A DNA stretch of 64,000 nt from Alloyangia pacifica (GCF_900116195.1 NZ_FOZW01000007.1:186001-250000); one strand, 5' to 3'. Counted from the stretch's first letter, positions 7,777-15,883 are shown. Made by a program: numbers and translations. The notes: generated from the sequence alone by a model not told the origin.

Positions 7777-8565
7777 ATGGACCTCAGCGACGCATATGCC
7801 AATGCCGCCTACATTCCCGGCGCGGCGGACTTCCCGCCCCGCTGGAGCGCGGCGGCCGAGGCGTTCCGGGCGCAGCTTGCCGACGAGGGTAGATACCGCA
7901 GCCTCGCCTACGGGGCGGGCGCGCGCGAGGCGCTGGACCTGTTCCTGCCCAAGGGGGAGGCGAAGGGCCTCGTGGTCTTCGTGCACGGCGGCTACTGGCT
8001 GCGCTTCGACCGCTCGGTCTGGTCGCATTTCGCCGCCGGACCGCTGGCGGCCGGCTGGGCTGTGGCGATGCCCTCCTATGATCTGTGTCCGGACGTGCGC
8101 ATCTCGGAGATCACGCGCCAGGTGGCGGCGGCGGTGAGCAAGGCGGCGGAGGAGGTCGCGGGCCCGATCCATCTGACCGGCCATTCTGCAGGCGGGCACC
8201 TGGTGGCGCGGATGCTGGCGCCGGGCCTGCTGCCAGACGCTGTGGCCGCGCGGATCGCCGGGGTGGTGCCGATCTCGCCGCTGGCCGACCTGCGCCCGCT
8301 GATGCAGACCGACATGAACGCCGGGCTGAAGCTGGAGGCTGCGGAGGCCGAGGCCGAGAGCCCGATCTTCCAGCCCGCGCCGCAGGTGCCGGTCACGGTC
8401 TGGGTCGGCGGCGACGAGCGGCCGGTGTTCATCGACCAGGCGCGCTGGCTGGGCGAGGCCTGGAACTGTGCCGTGGTGATCGACGCCGGATTGCACCATT
8501 TCGACGTGATCGACGGGCTGGCCGAGGCGGACAGCCCGCTGTGCCGGGCGGTGACCGGAGGTTAG
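7777..8565 (+). CDS. Alpha/beta hydrolase, arylformamidase-like
   Basis: A 262-residue cytoplasmic hydrolase of the kynurenine-formamidase-like alpha/beta family. The oxyanion motif HGGYW is at residues 70-74, the nucleophile elbow GHSAGGH puts Ser at 137, an acid Asp is at 213 (WVGGDERPVF), and the catalytic His is 240 or 241 (GLHHFDVI). This set is typical of KynB-like arylformamidases, which release formate from N-formylkynurenine, but no other kynurenine pathway gene is nearby, so the substrate is not certain. Its start codon follows AGGGAGAAAG. It diverges from gabD with about 90 bp between starts. Confidence 0.8.
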   Translation: MDLSDAYANAAYIPGAADFPPRWSAAAEAFRAQLADEGRYRSLAYGAGAREALDLFLPKGEAKGLVVFVHGGYWLRFDRSVWSHFAAGPLAAGWAVAMPSYDLCPDVRISEITRQVAAAVSKAAEEVAGPIHLTGHSAGGHLVARMLAPGLLPDAVAARIAGVVPISPLADLRPLMQTDMNAGLKLEAAEAEAESPIFQPAPQVPVTVWVGGDERPVFIDQARWLGEAWNCAVVIDAGLHHFDVIDGLAEADSPLCRAVTGG

Positions 8566-8603
8566 GGAGCCGAGGGGCTAGCCCCCGGCACCTCGGGCAA
8601 GGG

Positions 8604-9149
8604 TCACTCGGGGAGCTCGACGATCTGCAGCAGCTGCCAGACCGTCAAGTTGTGCACCGCCTCGACGTCCAGCTCCGGGTGGGCGTCGTAGGGGAACATC
8701 ACCCAGAGCGGACCGTTCTCTTCCAGCGGGAAGGGCTCGTCGTTGATGCGGGTGGTGACGATCGGATAGTCGCCGGTCAGGAACTCGGCATTCGCGTCCA
8801 GATCGACGCGGGCGTGATAGCCGTCGTCGGCGACGAACTCGATCACCTTGCCCGATGCCGGGCCGGGCAGGCCGGCCATCTCCAGCACATCGATCAGCAG
8901 CGGGCCGCTGAAGCTCTGTTCTTCCCAGGTCCATTGCGTCTCGGTCCTGAATGCATGCTGCGGCAGCGCCTCCAGTGCCGCCCGGTCGAGCGTCGTCTCG
9001 GTGCCGTCGGCGGCAATGATCGTCAGCAGGGTTTCGGTGGCCATCGCCGGGCTGGCTGCCACTGTGCAAAGCGCGAGGGCGGCGGCGCAGGCCGGAATCT
9101 TGAAAGTGTTGAAATGGGCCTGGACGGCGGCTGAAAAGGCGTTGGGCAA
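8604..9149 (-). CDS. Periplasmic molybdopterin-domain-like protein
   Basis: A 181-residue exported protein. The start is assigned to TTG at 9149 because AGGAG lies 8 nt upstream; starting there leaves a normal signal peptide ending ...TVAASPAMA before TETLLTI. The mature part (TLDRAALEALPQHAFRTETQ, FSGPLLIDVLEMAGLPGPAS, NGPLWVMFPYDAHPELDVEA) matches the oxidoreductase molybdopterin-binding fold seen in small relatives of sulfite-oxidase/YedY proteins. The cofactor-binding Cys of true YedY/SUOX enzymes is not evident, so it may be a non-catalytic member. An in-frame extension to 9278 lacks a ribosome site and is rejected. Confidence 0.75.
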   Translation of the reverse strand: MPNAFSAAVQAHFNTFKIPACAAALALCTVAASPAMATETLLTIIAADGTETTLDRAALEALPQHAFRTETQWTWEEQSFSGPLLIDVLEMAGLPGPASGKVIEFVADDGYHARVDLDANAEFLTGDYPIVTTRINDEPFPLEENGPLWVMFPYDAHPELDVEAVHNLTVWQLLQIVELPE

Positions 9150-9299
9150 GTTTAATCTCCTGCTGGACTTCAAATACTCACGGGCAGAGCCGGTGCGGGG
9201 AAATATCCCCACCGAGCCTCCGGTTACCCGCGCACTATGGCTCGGCTTTGCGGCAATTCCTGCGCAACCACGGGCCATTGTAAAGGGCTGTTTTCCGTA

Positions 9300-9339
9300 G
9301 CGTCATCAATGCGTCACCGAGGCATCACACGGCTGTTAC
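9300..9339 (+). promoter_or_regulatory. Pho box (PhoB operator) candidate
   Basis: Four 7-bp units follow each other with exactly 4-nt spacers: GCGTCAT (9300-9306), GCGTCAC (9311-9317), GCATCAC (9322-9328) and CTGTTAC (9333-9339). Seven-bp direct repeats with 11-bp periodicity and a CTGTCAT-like consensus are the architecture of the PhoB binding site. It ends 44 bp before the start codon of a phytase-like secreted protein, a sensible phosphate-starvation target. Confidence 0.7.
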
Positions 9340-9383
9340 GTCGCTGCCCCATGGCGATGCGGACCGAAACAGGGGGACGTCCC

Positions 9384-11543
9384 ATGACCATCCGTACGCT
9401 GTGCCTGACCTCGGCTCTGGCTCTCTTCGCCGGGGCCGCTCAGGCCGAGATGACCTTCAACCGCATCGCCAGCTTTTCCACGCCCGAGAACATGGCCGAG
9501 GGCGAGGACCGCGCCCGCGTGACCTCGGCCGAGATCATCTATGCCTCGGAAGACGGCAATACGCTGGTCTACACCGACAGCCCGCTGGGCGTGATCGGCC
9601 GCATCGACATCACCGAGCCGCGCGCGCCGAAGCCGCTGGGCAATATCGAAATGGGCGGCGAACCCACCTCGGTGGCCGTGGCGGGCGGCACCGCCTTTGT
9701 CGGGGTGAACACTTCGGAGAGCTTCACCAACCCCTCGGGCAAGCTCGAGATGGTGAACATGGAGAGCGGCGAGATCGTCGGCGAGTGCGACCTCGGCGGC
9801 CAGCCGGACAGCGTGGCGCTGTCGAAGGACGGAAGCTTCGTCACCATCGCCATCGAGAACGAGCGTGACGAAGACGCAGGCGACGGCCGCGTGCCGCAGA
9901 TGCCCGCGGGCTATGTGGCGATCCTCGACGTGGTGGATGGCGCAGCGGATTGCGCCAGCCTCGTGAAGGCCGATCTGACCGGCCTTGCCGAGATCGTGCC
10001 GGAAGACCCCGAGCCCGAGTTCGTCGACGTCAATGGCGCCGGTGAGATCGTGGTCACCCTGCAGGAGAACAACCACATCGTCGTGCTGAACAAATCGGGC
10101 GAGGTGCTGAACCACTTCTCCGCCGGGAGCACCGACCTGACCGAGATCGACGGCACCGACGAGCGCGGCGCGCTCAACTTCACCGAGAGCCAGATGGGCC
10201 GTCTGCGCGAACCCGACTCGGTGCAGTGGATCGACGACGCGCATTTCGCCATCGCCAACGAGGGTGACATGGACGGCGGCTCGCGCAGCTTCACCGTTTT
10301 CCAGAAGGATGGCACCGAGGTCTACGACAGCGGCAACAGCTTTGAGCATGCCGTGGTGCAGGTCGGCCACTACCCGGACAAGCGCTCCGACGCCAAGGGT
10401 GCCGAGCCCGAGGGCATGGAGTTCGCCACTTTCGGCGGCACGCCCTACATGATCCTGCTCTCCGAGCGCGGATCGGTGGCGGGTGTCTACGACTTGACCG
10501 ATCCCGCAGCGCCCGTGCTGAAGCAGATGCTGCCCTCGGGCATCGCGCCCGAAGGTGCCGTGGCCATCCCGCAGCGCAACCTTCTGGTCACCGCCAACGA
10601 GGAAGATCTGATCGAGGACGGCGGCGTACGTGCCCACGTGATGATCTACGAGTATGCCGAGGGCGAGGCGATGTATCCGACCCTCACCTCCGAAGGCGCG
10701 GACGCGCTGATCGGATGGGGCGCGATCTCGGGGATGGTCGCCGGCGAGGACGGCATGGTCTACGCGGTCAACGACAGTTTCTACGGCTACCAGCCGCGGA
10801 TCTTCGTGATCGACCCGAGTTCGAAACCGGCGAAGATCACCCGCGCCATCGAGATCACCCGCGCGGGCATGCCGGCGCAGAAGCTCGACATCGAGGGGAT
10901 CACGCTCGACGGTGAGGGCGGCTTCTGGCTCGCCTCCGAAGGCAATACCGCGAAGCTGATCCCGCATGCGCTCTATCACGTCAATGCTGAGGGTCAGATC
11001 GAGGACGAGGTGGGCCTGCCCTCCGAGTTGCTCGCCGGCGAGAAACGTTTCGGCTTCGAGGGTGTCACCATGGTGGACGGCACGCTCTGGATGGCGGTGC
11101 AGCGCGAGTGGGGCGACGATCCGAAGGATCACGTGAAGCTGGTCTCCTACAACCCCGAGACCGAGGAATGGGGCGCCGTGCGCTATGCCAAGGCCGCGCC
11201 TGACAAGGGCTGGGTGGGCCTGTCGGAGATCACCGCGCATGGCGACCACGTCTACGTGGTGGAACGCGACAACCAGATCGGCGCCGAAGCGGTGACCAAG
11301 AAGGTCTATCGCATCCCGCTGACCGAGATGGTGCCTGCACCGCTGGGCGGCGCGCTGCCCGTGGTGAGCAAGCAAGAGGTGCGCGACCTGATCCCCGACC
11401 TCAAGTCCTGGGGTGGCTACGTGGTGGACAAGGTCGAGGGCCTCGCCATCACGCAGGACGGCACCGCCTACGTCTCGACCGACAACGACGGCGTCGACGA
11501 CAGCTCGGGCGAAACCTTCTTCTGGTCGTTCCAGCTCGACTGA
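9384..11543 (+). CDS. Secreted esterase-like activity of phytase family protein
   Basis: A 719-residue exported protein. The ATG at 9384 follows AGGGGGA and begins a signal peptide (MTIRTLCLTSALALFAGAAQA). The first half (about residues 25-400) is a beta-propeller-like region with LVIVD/YVTN-type repeats (VIGRIDITEPRAPKPLGNIE, GGQPDSVALSKDGSFVTIAI). The second half (about 430-700) matches the esterase-like phytase domain (GWGAISGMVAGEDGMVYAVN, LDIEGITLDGEGGFWLASEG, KVEGLAITQDGTAYVSTDND). Acidic, Asp/Gly-rich loops suggest Ca2+ binding. The family is linked to phosphoester use, and a Pho box just upstream supports a role in phosphate scavenging. Enzyme activity is inferred. A shorter or longer start is unlikely given the signal peptide. 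Confidence 0.85.
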   Translation: MTIRTLCLTSALALFAGAAQAEMTFNRIASFSTPENMAEGEDRARVTSAEIIYASEDGNTLVYTDSPLGVIGRIDITEPRAPKPLGNIEMGGEPTSVAVAGGTAFVGVNTSESFTNPSGKLEMVNMESGEIVGECDLGGQPDSVALSKDGSFVTIAIENERDEDAGDGRVPQMPAGYVAILDVVDGAADCASLVKADLTGLAEIVPEDPEPEFVDVNGAGEIVVTLQENNHIVVLNKSGEVLNHFSAGSTDLTEIDGTDERGALNFTESQMGRLREPDSVQWIDDAHFAIANEGDMDGGSRSFTVFQKDGTEVYDSGNSFEHAVVQVGHYPDKRSDAKGAEPEGMEFATFGGTPYMILLSERGSVAGVYDLTDPAAPVLKQMLPSGIAPEGAVAIPQRNLLVTANEEDLIEDGGVRAHVMIYEYAEGEAMYPTLTSEGADALIGWGAISGMVAGEDGMVYAVNDSFYGYQPRIFVIDPSSKPAKITRAIEITRAGMPAQKLDIEGITLDGEGGFWLASEGNTAKLIPHALYHVNAEGQIEDEVGLPSELLAGEKRFGFEGVTMVDGTLWMAVQREWGDDPKDHVKLVSYNPETEEWGAVRYAKAAPDKGWVGLSEITAHGDHVYVVERDNQIGAEAVTKKVYRIPLTEMVPAPLGGALPVVSKQEVRDLIPDLKSWGGYVVDKVEGLAITQDGTAYVSTDNDGVDDSSGETFFWSFQLD

Positions 11544-11562
11544 TTGCAGCGAATTGAGGAAG

Positions 11563-11592
11563 GGGCGCCGTGCGGGAAACCGTGCGGCGCCC
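11563..11592. terminator. Hairpin between convergent genes
   Basis: GGGCGCCG (11563-11570) pairs with CGGCGCCC (11585-11592). The inner part can extend the stem through GU pairs around a GAAA loop. It lies 20 nt after the phytase-like stop codon and before the convergent LysR gene end. There is no strong U-tract, so termination strength is uncertain. Confidence 0.55.
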
Positions 11593-11629
11593 TTGCCGTT
11601 CATGGTGCGGGTGGAAAGCTCTCGCCGTG

Positions 11630-11650
11630 CGTATTTGGAAAGAGAAGAAG
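11630..11650 (+). repeat. Dispersed CGTATTTG...AAGAGAAGAAG motif
   Basis: The 21-nt stretch from CGTATTTGG at 11630 to AAGAGAAGAAG ending 11650 recurs with one inserted base in inverted orientation at 33080-33101, and partly at 32992-33013. It lies downstream of the hairpin that ends the phytase-like gene, just before the convergent LysR stop codon. Confidence 0.65.
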
Positions 11651-11652
11651 AA

Positions 11653-12552
11653 TCAGGGCGCGCGCAGCAGCGGCGGGATTAGCTCCGACAGAAGGTCGTA
11701 GACGAGGCGGATGCGGCGCGCGCTGTGCAATTCGCGGTGGGCGACGAGCCAGACCGGGAAGGGGATTTCCAGCGAGGGCAGGGCGCGGGTCAGCTGCGGG
11801 TCGGGATCGCCGAGGCCGATCGGTCCGACGCCGATGCCCAGCCCGGCGCGGGCCATCTGCCAGTGCACGAGGTGGCTGGAGCTGACCAGTGGGAAGTTCG
11901 CATCGGTGACCGGCACGCCGAGCTCGCGCAGGAAGGCGCGGTGCGGGCCGGGGTCCTCGAAGGCGATGAACTCGGCGGCGACGAGATCGGGCAGGGCGGT
12001 GATCGGCGGCAGCGTGGCAAGGTAGCCGGGGGTGGCGTAGAAGCTGCCGCGGTCCTCGGCGACGCGTTTTGCGATGAGGTCGGGCTGCTCGGGGCGGGCG
12101 TTGCGCAGGGCGATGTCCGCCTCGCGGCGGCGCAGGTCTCGGATGGCGTTGGAGGCGAGGATCTCGATGGTCAGCCCGGGGGCGGCGGCGCGAATTTTCG
12201 GCAGCAGTTGCGGGAGGAGCCAGGCGGCGTAGATCTCCGAGGCGGTGATGGTCACATGCCCGGCAATCTGCTGCTGCTGGCCGGAGGCAACGCGAGACAG
12301 GCGCTCTGCCGCCTCGCCCATGGCGCGGGCGTGCTCGGCCAGTTGCATCCCCGCCTCGGTGAGCTGCAACCCGGTGCCGTGACGCGCGAAGAGGGTCAGG
12401 CCCAGCTCCGCCTCCAGCGCCGCCACCTGCCGCCCGAGGGTCGGCTGGCTCATGTTCAGCGCCCGGGCCGCGCCGGAAAGCGAGCCCTGCTCGGCGGTCG
12501 CGAGAAAGCCGCGCAGCCGGTTCCAGTCAAAGCGGAGGTTCTGCCAGTCCAT
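11653..12552 (-). CDS. LysR family transcriptional regulator
   Basis: A 299-residue regulator. The N-terminal winged helix-turn-helix is plain (WNRLRGFLATAEQGSLSGAA, ALNMSQPTLGRQVAALEAEL, LFARHGTGLQLTEAG). The remainder is the periplasmic-binding-like effector domain with the HVTITASEIYAAWLLPQLL start typical of LTTRs near oxidoreductases. The ATG at 12552 begins MDWQNLRFDWN, the usual length for this subgroup; an upstream in-frame start at 12642 would overlap the divergent promoter. It diverges from an NADPH:quinone-reductase-like gene (starts 110 bp apart) that it probably controls. The effector is unknown. Confidence 0.92.
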   Translation of the reverse strand: MDWQNLRFDWNRLRGFLATAEQGSLSGAARALNMSQPTLGRQVAALEAELGLTLFARHGTGLQLTEAGMQLAEHARAMGEAAERLSRVASGQQQQIAGHVTITASEIYAAWLLPQLLPKIRAAAPGLTIEILASNAIRDLRRREADIALRNARPEQPDLIAKRVAEDRGSFYATPGYLATLPPITALPDLVAAEFIAFEDPGPHRAFLRELGVPVTDANFPLVSSSHLVHWQMARAGLGIGVGPIGLGDPDPQLTRALPSLEIPFPVWLVAHRELHSARRIRLVYDLLSELIPPLLRAP

Positions 12553-12575
12553 GCGTATTTGTATGGGTGTGGTGC

Positions 12576-12591
12576 AATATCGGTCAATATT
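12576..12591. promoter_or_regulatory. Possible LysR operator
   Basis: AATAT (12576-12580) and ATATT (12587-12591) form an inverted repeat with a 6-nt spacer, in the form of the T-N11-A LysR box. It lies 24 bp before the regulator start codon and about 70 bp before the divergent oxidoreductase gene. It is AT-rich in otherwise GC-rich DNA. The arms are short, so the call is tentative. Confidence 0.4.
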
Positions 12592-12662
12592 CCTGCGTAA
12601 TCGTGGGGTGTATCTCGGGTCCAACCAATCAGAATCCGACACCGAGCCCCGAGGAGCCCGCC

Positions 12663-13643
12663 ATGAAAGCCGCCACCGCCCGCCGCTACGGCCCCGCCGA
12701 TGTCCTGCGCATCGAAGACCTGCCGCGCCCCGAGCCCGGCCCGGGCGAGATCCTGATCCGGGTGCGTGCGGCCTCGGTCACCACCGCCGACTGGCGGCTG
12801 CGGGCCGCCGAATTCCCGGGCGGGCTGGCGCTGGTCGGGCGGATGGTTGCCGGCCTTTGGAAGCCGCGCCACCTGGTGCCCGGCTCGGATGTCGCCGGAG
12901 AGGTCGCGGCGCTGGGCGCGGGGGTCGGCGGTTTCGAGGTCGGGCAGCGGGTGCTGGCGGTGCTCGGCCACGGTGGGCATGCAGACTATGCGCTGGCCAA
13001 GGCTGACGGCGCGGTGGTGCCTCTCCCGGAGGACATGGGCTTCGACGAGGCTGCGGCGCTGCCCTTCGGCGGGCTGACGGCGCTGGAGTTCCTGCGCGAC
13101 GTGGCAAACCTGCGCACCGGGCAGGAGGTGCTGATCCTTGGCGCCTCGGGCGGGGTCGGGGCCTACGCGGTGCAGATCGCCGCGGCGCTCGGCGCGCATG
13201 TGACCGCGGTTGCGGGACCGGGGCGCGAGAGCCTCCTGCGTGGTCTCGGGGCAGAGCGCGTGCTCGACTACCGCAAGGACGAGATCGCGGGGCGTTTCGA
13301 TCTGGCCTTCGATACGGTGGGGGCGACGCACTGGCCGCAAAGCCGAGGGCTGCTCGGCAAGCAGGGCCTGTTCCTGCCGCTCAACTTCGGGCTGGGGGAC
13401 CTGTGGCACCTGCTGCAGGCGAAGCTCTCGGGCGGGCCGCGCATGGTGCTGCACGTGAGCGGCGACAGCCGCGCGGGGTTGGAGGCCCTGTTGGACCTGT
13501 GGCGCGCCGGCAAGCTGCGCCCGGTCATCGACTCCCGCTTCGCCCTGAAGGACATCGCCGAGGCACATCGCCTGGTGGAGACGCGGCATCGCGCCGGGGC
13601 GGTGGTGCTGGAGGTCGGTGGGGACGAGGCCGGCAACGGCTGA
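12663..13643 (+). CDS. NAD(P)-dependent quinone oxidoreductase-like alcohol dehydrogenase
   Basis: A 326-residue cytoplasmic medium-chain dehydrogenase/reductase. The GroES-like half begins MKAATARRYGPADVLRIEDL and has the PGSDVAGEVAALGAG segment. The Rossmann half carries LILGASGGVGAYAVQIAAAL (about residues 156-175) for NADPH. The zinc ligands of true alcohol dehydrogenases are absent, so it belongs with the zeta-crystallin/quinone-oxidoreductase branch. GAGGAG lies a few bases before the ATG. It is divergent from a LysR regulator, the usual arrangement for this class, and probably reduces a reactive quinone or enone. The substrate is not known. Confidence 0.88.
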   Translation: MKAATARRYGPADVLRIEDLPRPEPGPGEILIRVRAASVTTADWRLRAAEFPGGLALVGRMVAGLWKPRHLVPGSDVAGEVAALGAGVGGFEVGQRVLAVLGHGGHADYALAKADGAVVPLPEDMGFDEAAALPFGGLTALEFLRDVANLRTGQEVLILGASGGVGAYAVQIAAALGAHVTAVAGPGRESLLRGLGAERVLDYRKDEIAGRFDLAFDTVGATHWPQSRGLLGKQGLFLPLNFGLGDLWHLLQAKLSGGPRMVLHVSGDSRAGLEALLDLWRAGKLRPVIDSRFALKDIAEAHRLVETRHRAGAVVLEVGGDEAGNG

Positions 13644-13749
13644 GATTCTGAGCATCGCGGGGCAGCAAACCGTTCCCCCGTGCAATGGGCGGTCAGCTGT
13701 GGTGGATATGGCGCCAAGCACATTGCGGCAGGAAAGGCGGGTTTTTGCG

Positions 13750-14292
13750 ATGAACGACACCAAACGGGTTCCCGTCCTGGAAACAGACCGCCTTATCCTG
13801 CGCGGTCACCGGAGCGACGACTTCGATGCACTCTCGGAGATGTGGGCCGATCCCCGCGTGGTCGCGCATATCTCGGGGGTTCCGTCGTCCCGCGAGCAGT
13901 CCTGGGCACGGCTGCTGCGCTACACCGGGCACTGGCTTCACCTGGGGTTCGGCTATTGGGCGGTAACCGACAGGGCGGAGGGCACCTTCCTGGGCGAGGT
14001 GGGCTTCGCCGACTACCGCCGCGACACCGACCCGGACCTCGCGGGCACACCGGAAGCCGGATGGGTCTTTGCCGCCCATGCCCACGGCAAGGGGTATGCG
14101 ACCGAGGCGGTCACGGCGGCGCTGAGGTGGGCGGATGAGAGGCTTGGTCATCCCGCGACGGTGGCGATGTTCGATCCGGCCCATGTCGCCTCGATCCACG
14201 TCGCAAGGAAGGTCGGCTTTGAACGGGACCGCATGGGGCGCTACGGGGAGAACGAGGCGCTGTTCCTGTACCGGCCGCGCCGCGCGCGCTAG
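13750..14292 (+). CDS. GNAT family N-acetyltransferase (RimJ/RimL type)
   Basis: A 180-residue acyltransferase that would transfer acetyl from acetyl-CoA to an amine, possibly a protein N-terminus or small molecule. It begins VPVLETDRLILRGHRSDDFD, the standard RimJ-type start. The acetyl-CoA pyrophosphate loop is around AHAHGKGYATEAVTAALRWA (about residues 114-133; usual motif R/QxxGxG/A). The C-terminal core ends ASIHVARKVGFERDRMGRYG. The start at ATG 13750 is chosen because homology-like sequence begins there; an ATG 42 nt upstream (13708) is possible. About 100 bp separate it from the preceding oxidoreductase, so it may be read separately. Confidence 0.88.
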   Translation: MNDTKRVPVLETDRLILRGHRSDDFDALSEMWADPRVVAHISGVPSSREQSWARLLRYTGHWLHLGFGYWAVTDRAEGTFLGEVGFADYRRDTDPDLAGTPEAGWVFAAHAHGKGYATEAVTAALRWADERLGHPATVAMFDPAHVASIHVARKVGFERDRMGRYGENEALFLYRPRRAR

Positions 14293-14405
14293 CTGGCGCG
14301 GGGGCGCTCCGCAACGCTGCAAGTCAGAGCGCTGAGGCGGGGCTGCGCCGGGAGAGCAGGCGTGACGGGGTTTGCAAGAGGGTCCGGGACATCTGGATGC
14401 AAGAA

Positions 14406-14429
14406 GGCCCCGCTGCGTCCAGCGGGGCC
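14406..14429. terminator. Terminator hairpin between GNAT gene and hsp20
   Basis: GGCCCCGCTG (14406-14415), loop CGTC, CAGCGGGGCC (14420-14429): a perfect 10-bp stem. It lies between two convergent genes and starts 41 nt after the hsp20 stop codon. On the minus strand it is followed by TTCTTGC, a weak U-tract. Confidence 0.65.
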
Positions 14430-14470
14430 CCACACTCAGGTCAGTGCGACCCGAGACCGAAGATCACCGG

Positions 14471-14947
14471 TCAATTGACCGATTGCGCGTCGACCACGTC
14501 CTTCTCGATGGCCGTGGTGCGCTGCGGCTTGGCGATGGCGATCCGGCGCGGTTTCAGCGCCTCGGGGATCTCGCGGCGCAGGTCGATGTGCAGCATGCCG
14601 TTCTCATGCGTCGCGCCCTCGACCCGCACGTGGTCGGCAAGGGTGAAGCGGCGCTCGAAGGCGCGGGTGGCGATGCCGCGGTGCAGGTAGCTGCGCTCTT
14701 GGCCGTCGTCGGATTTCTTGGCGGAGACCACCAGCGCGTGATCCTTCACCTCGACCGAGAGGTCCTCGTCGGAGAAGCCGGCCACGGCGATCGAGATGCG
14801 ATAGGCATCATCGGCAGTCTTCTCGATGTTGTAGGGGGGGTAGCTGGGCTGGGCCACGTCGCTGGCCAGCACCCGGTCCATCATGTCGGCGATCTGGTCA
14901 AAACCGACAGTGGCGCGATAGAGCGGGGCAAGATCGAAATGTCGCAT
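14471..14947 (-). CDS. Small heat-shock protein, Hsp20/IbpA family
   Basis: A 158-residue cytoplasmic holdase chaperone that binds unfolding proteins and hands them to DnaK/ClpB. Features in order: the IbpA-type N-terminus MRHFDLAPLYRATVGFDQIA; PPYNIEKTADDAYRISIAVAG opening the alpha-crystallin domain (about residues 37-130); the SDDGQERSYLHRGIATRAFE segment; and GMLHIDLRREIPE, the family's GxLxIxLxREIPE motif, followed by an IAI-type tail. GGAGGA lies 5 nt before the ATG. A sigma-32-type promoter is located about 110 bp upstream, and the leader can fold over the ribosome site and AUG (see those entries), so heat control at two levels is likely. Confidence 0.95.
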   Translation of the reverse strand: MRHFDLAPLYRATVGFDQIADMMDRVLASDVAQPSYPPYNIEKTADDAYRISIAVAGFSDEDLSVEVKDHALVVSAKKSDDGQERSYLHRGIATRAFERRFTLADHVRVEGATHENGMLHIDLRREIPEALKPRRIAIAKPQRTTAIEKDVVDAQSVN

Positions 14948-14977
14948 GGGAATCCTCCGTTGAGCGAGACTGTGCGA
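14942..14977 (-). promoter_or_regulatory. Candidate ROSE-like RNA thermometer over hsp20 start
   Basis: In the hsp20 mRNA, UCGCA (complement of 14973-14977) can pair with UGCGA of the AUGCGA start region (14942-14946). Inside it, UCGCU (14963-14967) can pair with the Shine-Dalgarno AGGA (14953-14956) leaving one bulged G. U-Y-G-C-U pairing with AGGA around a bulged G is the signature of ROSE elements in rhizobial small heat-shock genes. Pairing was done by hand; no folding energy was computed. Confidence 0.5.
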
Positions 14978-15057
14978 TACCGTTGTGCTGCGCCTTTCCA
15001 TCCGGAACAGGCGCTGGGTTGGTCCGGAGCCCTGTCACAGGCGCCCCGGTAAAGCTC

Positions 15058-15086
15058 AGATGGGGAGCGGTTTTCGGCGTTTCAAG
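15058..15086 (-). promoter_or_regulatory. Sigma-32 (RpoH) promoter of hsp20
   Basis: On the minus strand CTTGAA (15086-15081), a 15-nt spacer, then CCCCATCT (15065-15058). This matches the RpoH consensus CTTGAAA/CCCCATNT at normal spacing. It predicts a transcript with a leader of about 100 nt before the hsp20 AUG. Confidence 0.75.
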
Positions 15087-15097
15087 AGGCCGGAACT

Positions 15098-15883
15098 TCA
15101 AGGCCGCACGAAGCGCGCGCCGGTCCCCTCGCGCCCGCCGCCGACAGTGATGCGCCGCGCACCAGTGCTCGCGACGGGCCGGGCATCTTCATTGCGCAGG
15201 CGGGCGGCGAGCTCGGGCACCAGCGCGGCGATGCCGGGGCCGTAGGCCGAGCCGCCGCCGGTCGAGGAGATCACCGACAGGATGCGCAGCCGTCCGTTCT
15301 CGCGCAGGAACACCGGCGCGCCGGAACTACCGAAGGTCACGTCGCAGTCGAAGCCGAGCACGTCATCGGCGTAATGCGCGGTGACCGCGCAGGACGGCTC
15401 TCGCGACAACACCTCCTCGCGGCCCTTGCCGTAGCTGAGCACGGTGACCTCGCTGCCCTCCGGGGCGTGCTGCAGCACCCGGAAGGGATCGGCTTCGGCG
15501 CTGGTCACCGGGGCCTCGAGCTTCAGCAGGGCGACGTCCACGGCGACGGTCGCATGGGTGGGGCGCGGCAGTTGCACGTATGAGGGCGGGGTGACCCAGC
15601 GGCGGACACGCTGCGCCACGATCTGCGAGCCGCGGTAGTAGCCGGCACGAAAGGTCAGGCTGCCCGGCGGACGCGGGGTGCCGTCGGGGGAAAAGACGCA
15701 ATGCGCCGCAGTCAGGACAATATCTGGGGCGATCAGTGCGCCGGTACAGAAGGCATCCTCGGCGTCGAGCCGGCCCACCGCCTCCCAGCCCAGCAGGTCG
15801 CCGCGCCCCTCGATCACGTCGAAGTTCGCCTGCGCCGTGGCCAGTCCGGGCAACAGCAGGAGAAGGGCGAGCAGCGCCCTCAC
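15098..15883 (-). CDS. Exported trypsin-like serine protease (second of tandem pair)
   Basis: A 261-residue secreted S1-family protease. The GTG start at 15883 overlaps the stop codon of the preceding paralogue (GTGA), which implies translational coupling, and it starts a signal peptide (MRALLALLLLLPGLATAQA). The catalytic triad is visible: His61 in LTAAHC, Asp116 in VAVDVALLKL and Ser187 in FGSSGAPVF. A further conserved Cys pair flanks the His (CTGALIAPDIVLTAAHC). Standard S1 proteases have GDSGGP; here it is GSSGAP, common in bacterial V8/trypsin-like proteins. A much longer in-frame extension to 16159 overlaps the paralogue and is not real. The target proteins are unknown. Confidence 0.85.
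   Translation of the reverse strand: MRALLALLLLLPGLATAQANFDVIEGRGDLLGWEAVGRLDAEDAFCTGALIAPDIVLTAAHCVFSPDGTPRPPGSLTFRAGYYRGSQIVAQRVRRWVTPPSYVQLPRPTHATVAVDVALLKLEAPVTSAEADPFRVLQHAPEGSEVTVLSYGKGREEVLSREPSCAVTAHYADDVLGFDCDVTFGSSGAPVFLRENGRLRILSVISSTGGGSAYGPGIAALVPELAARLRNEDARPVASTGARRITVGGGREGTGARFVRP

Noticed and set aside
9336-11603. Long open frame (755 codons) opposite the phytase-like gene
   Set aside because: The plus-strand gene has a signal peptide, ribosome site and domain motifs; the minus frame has none.
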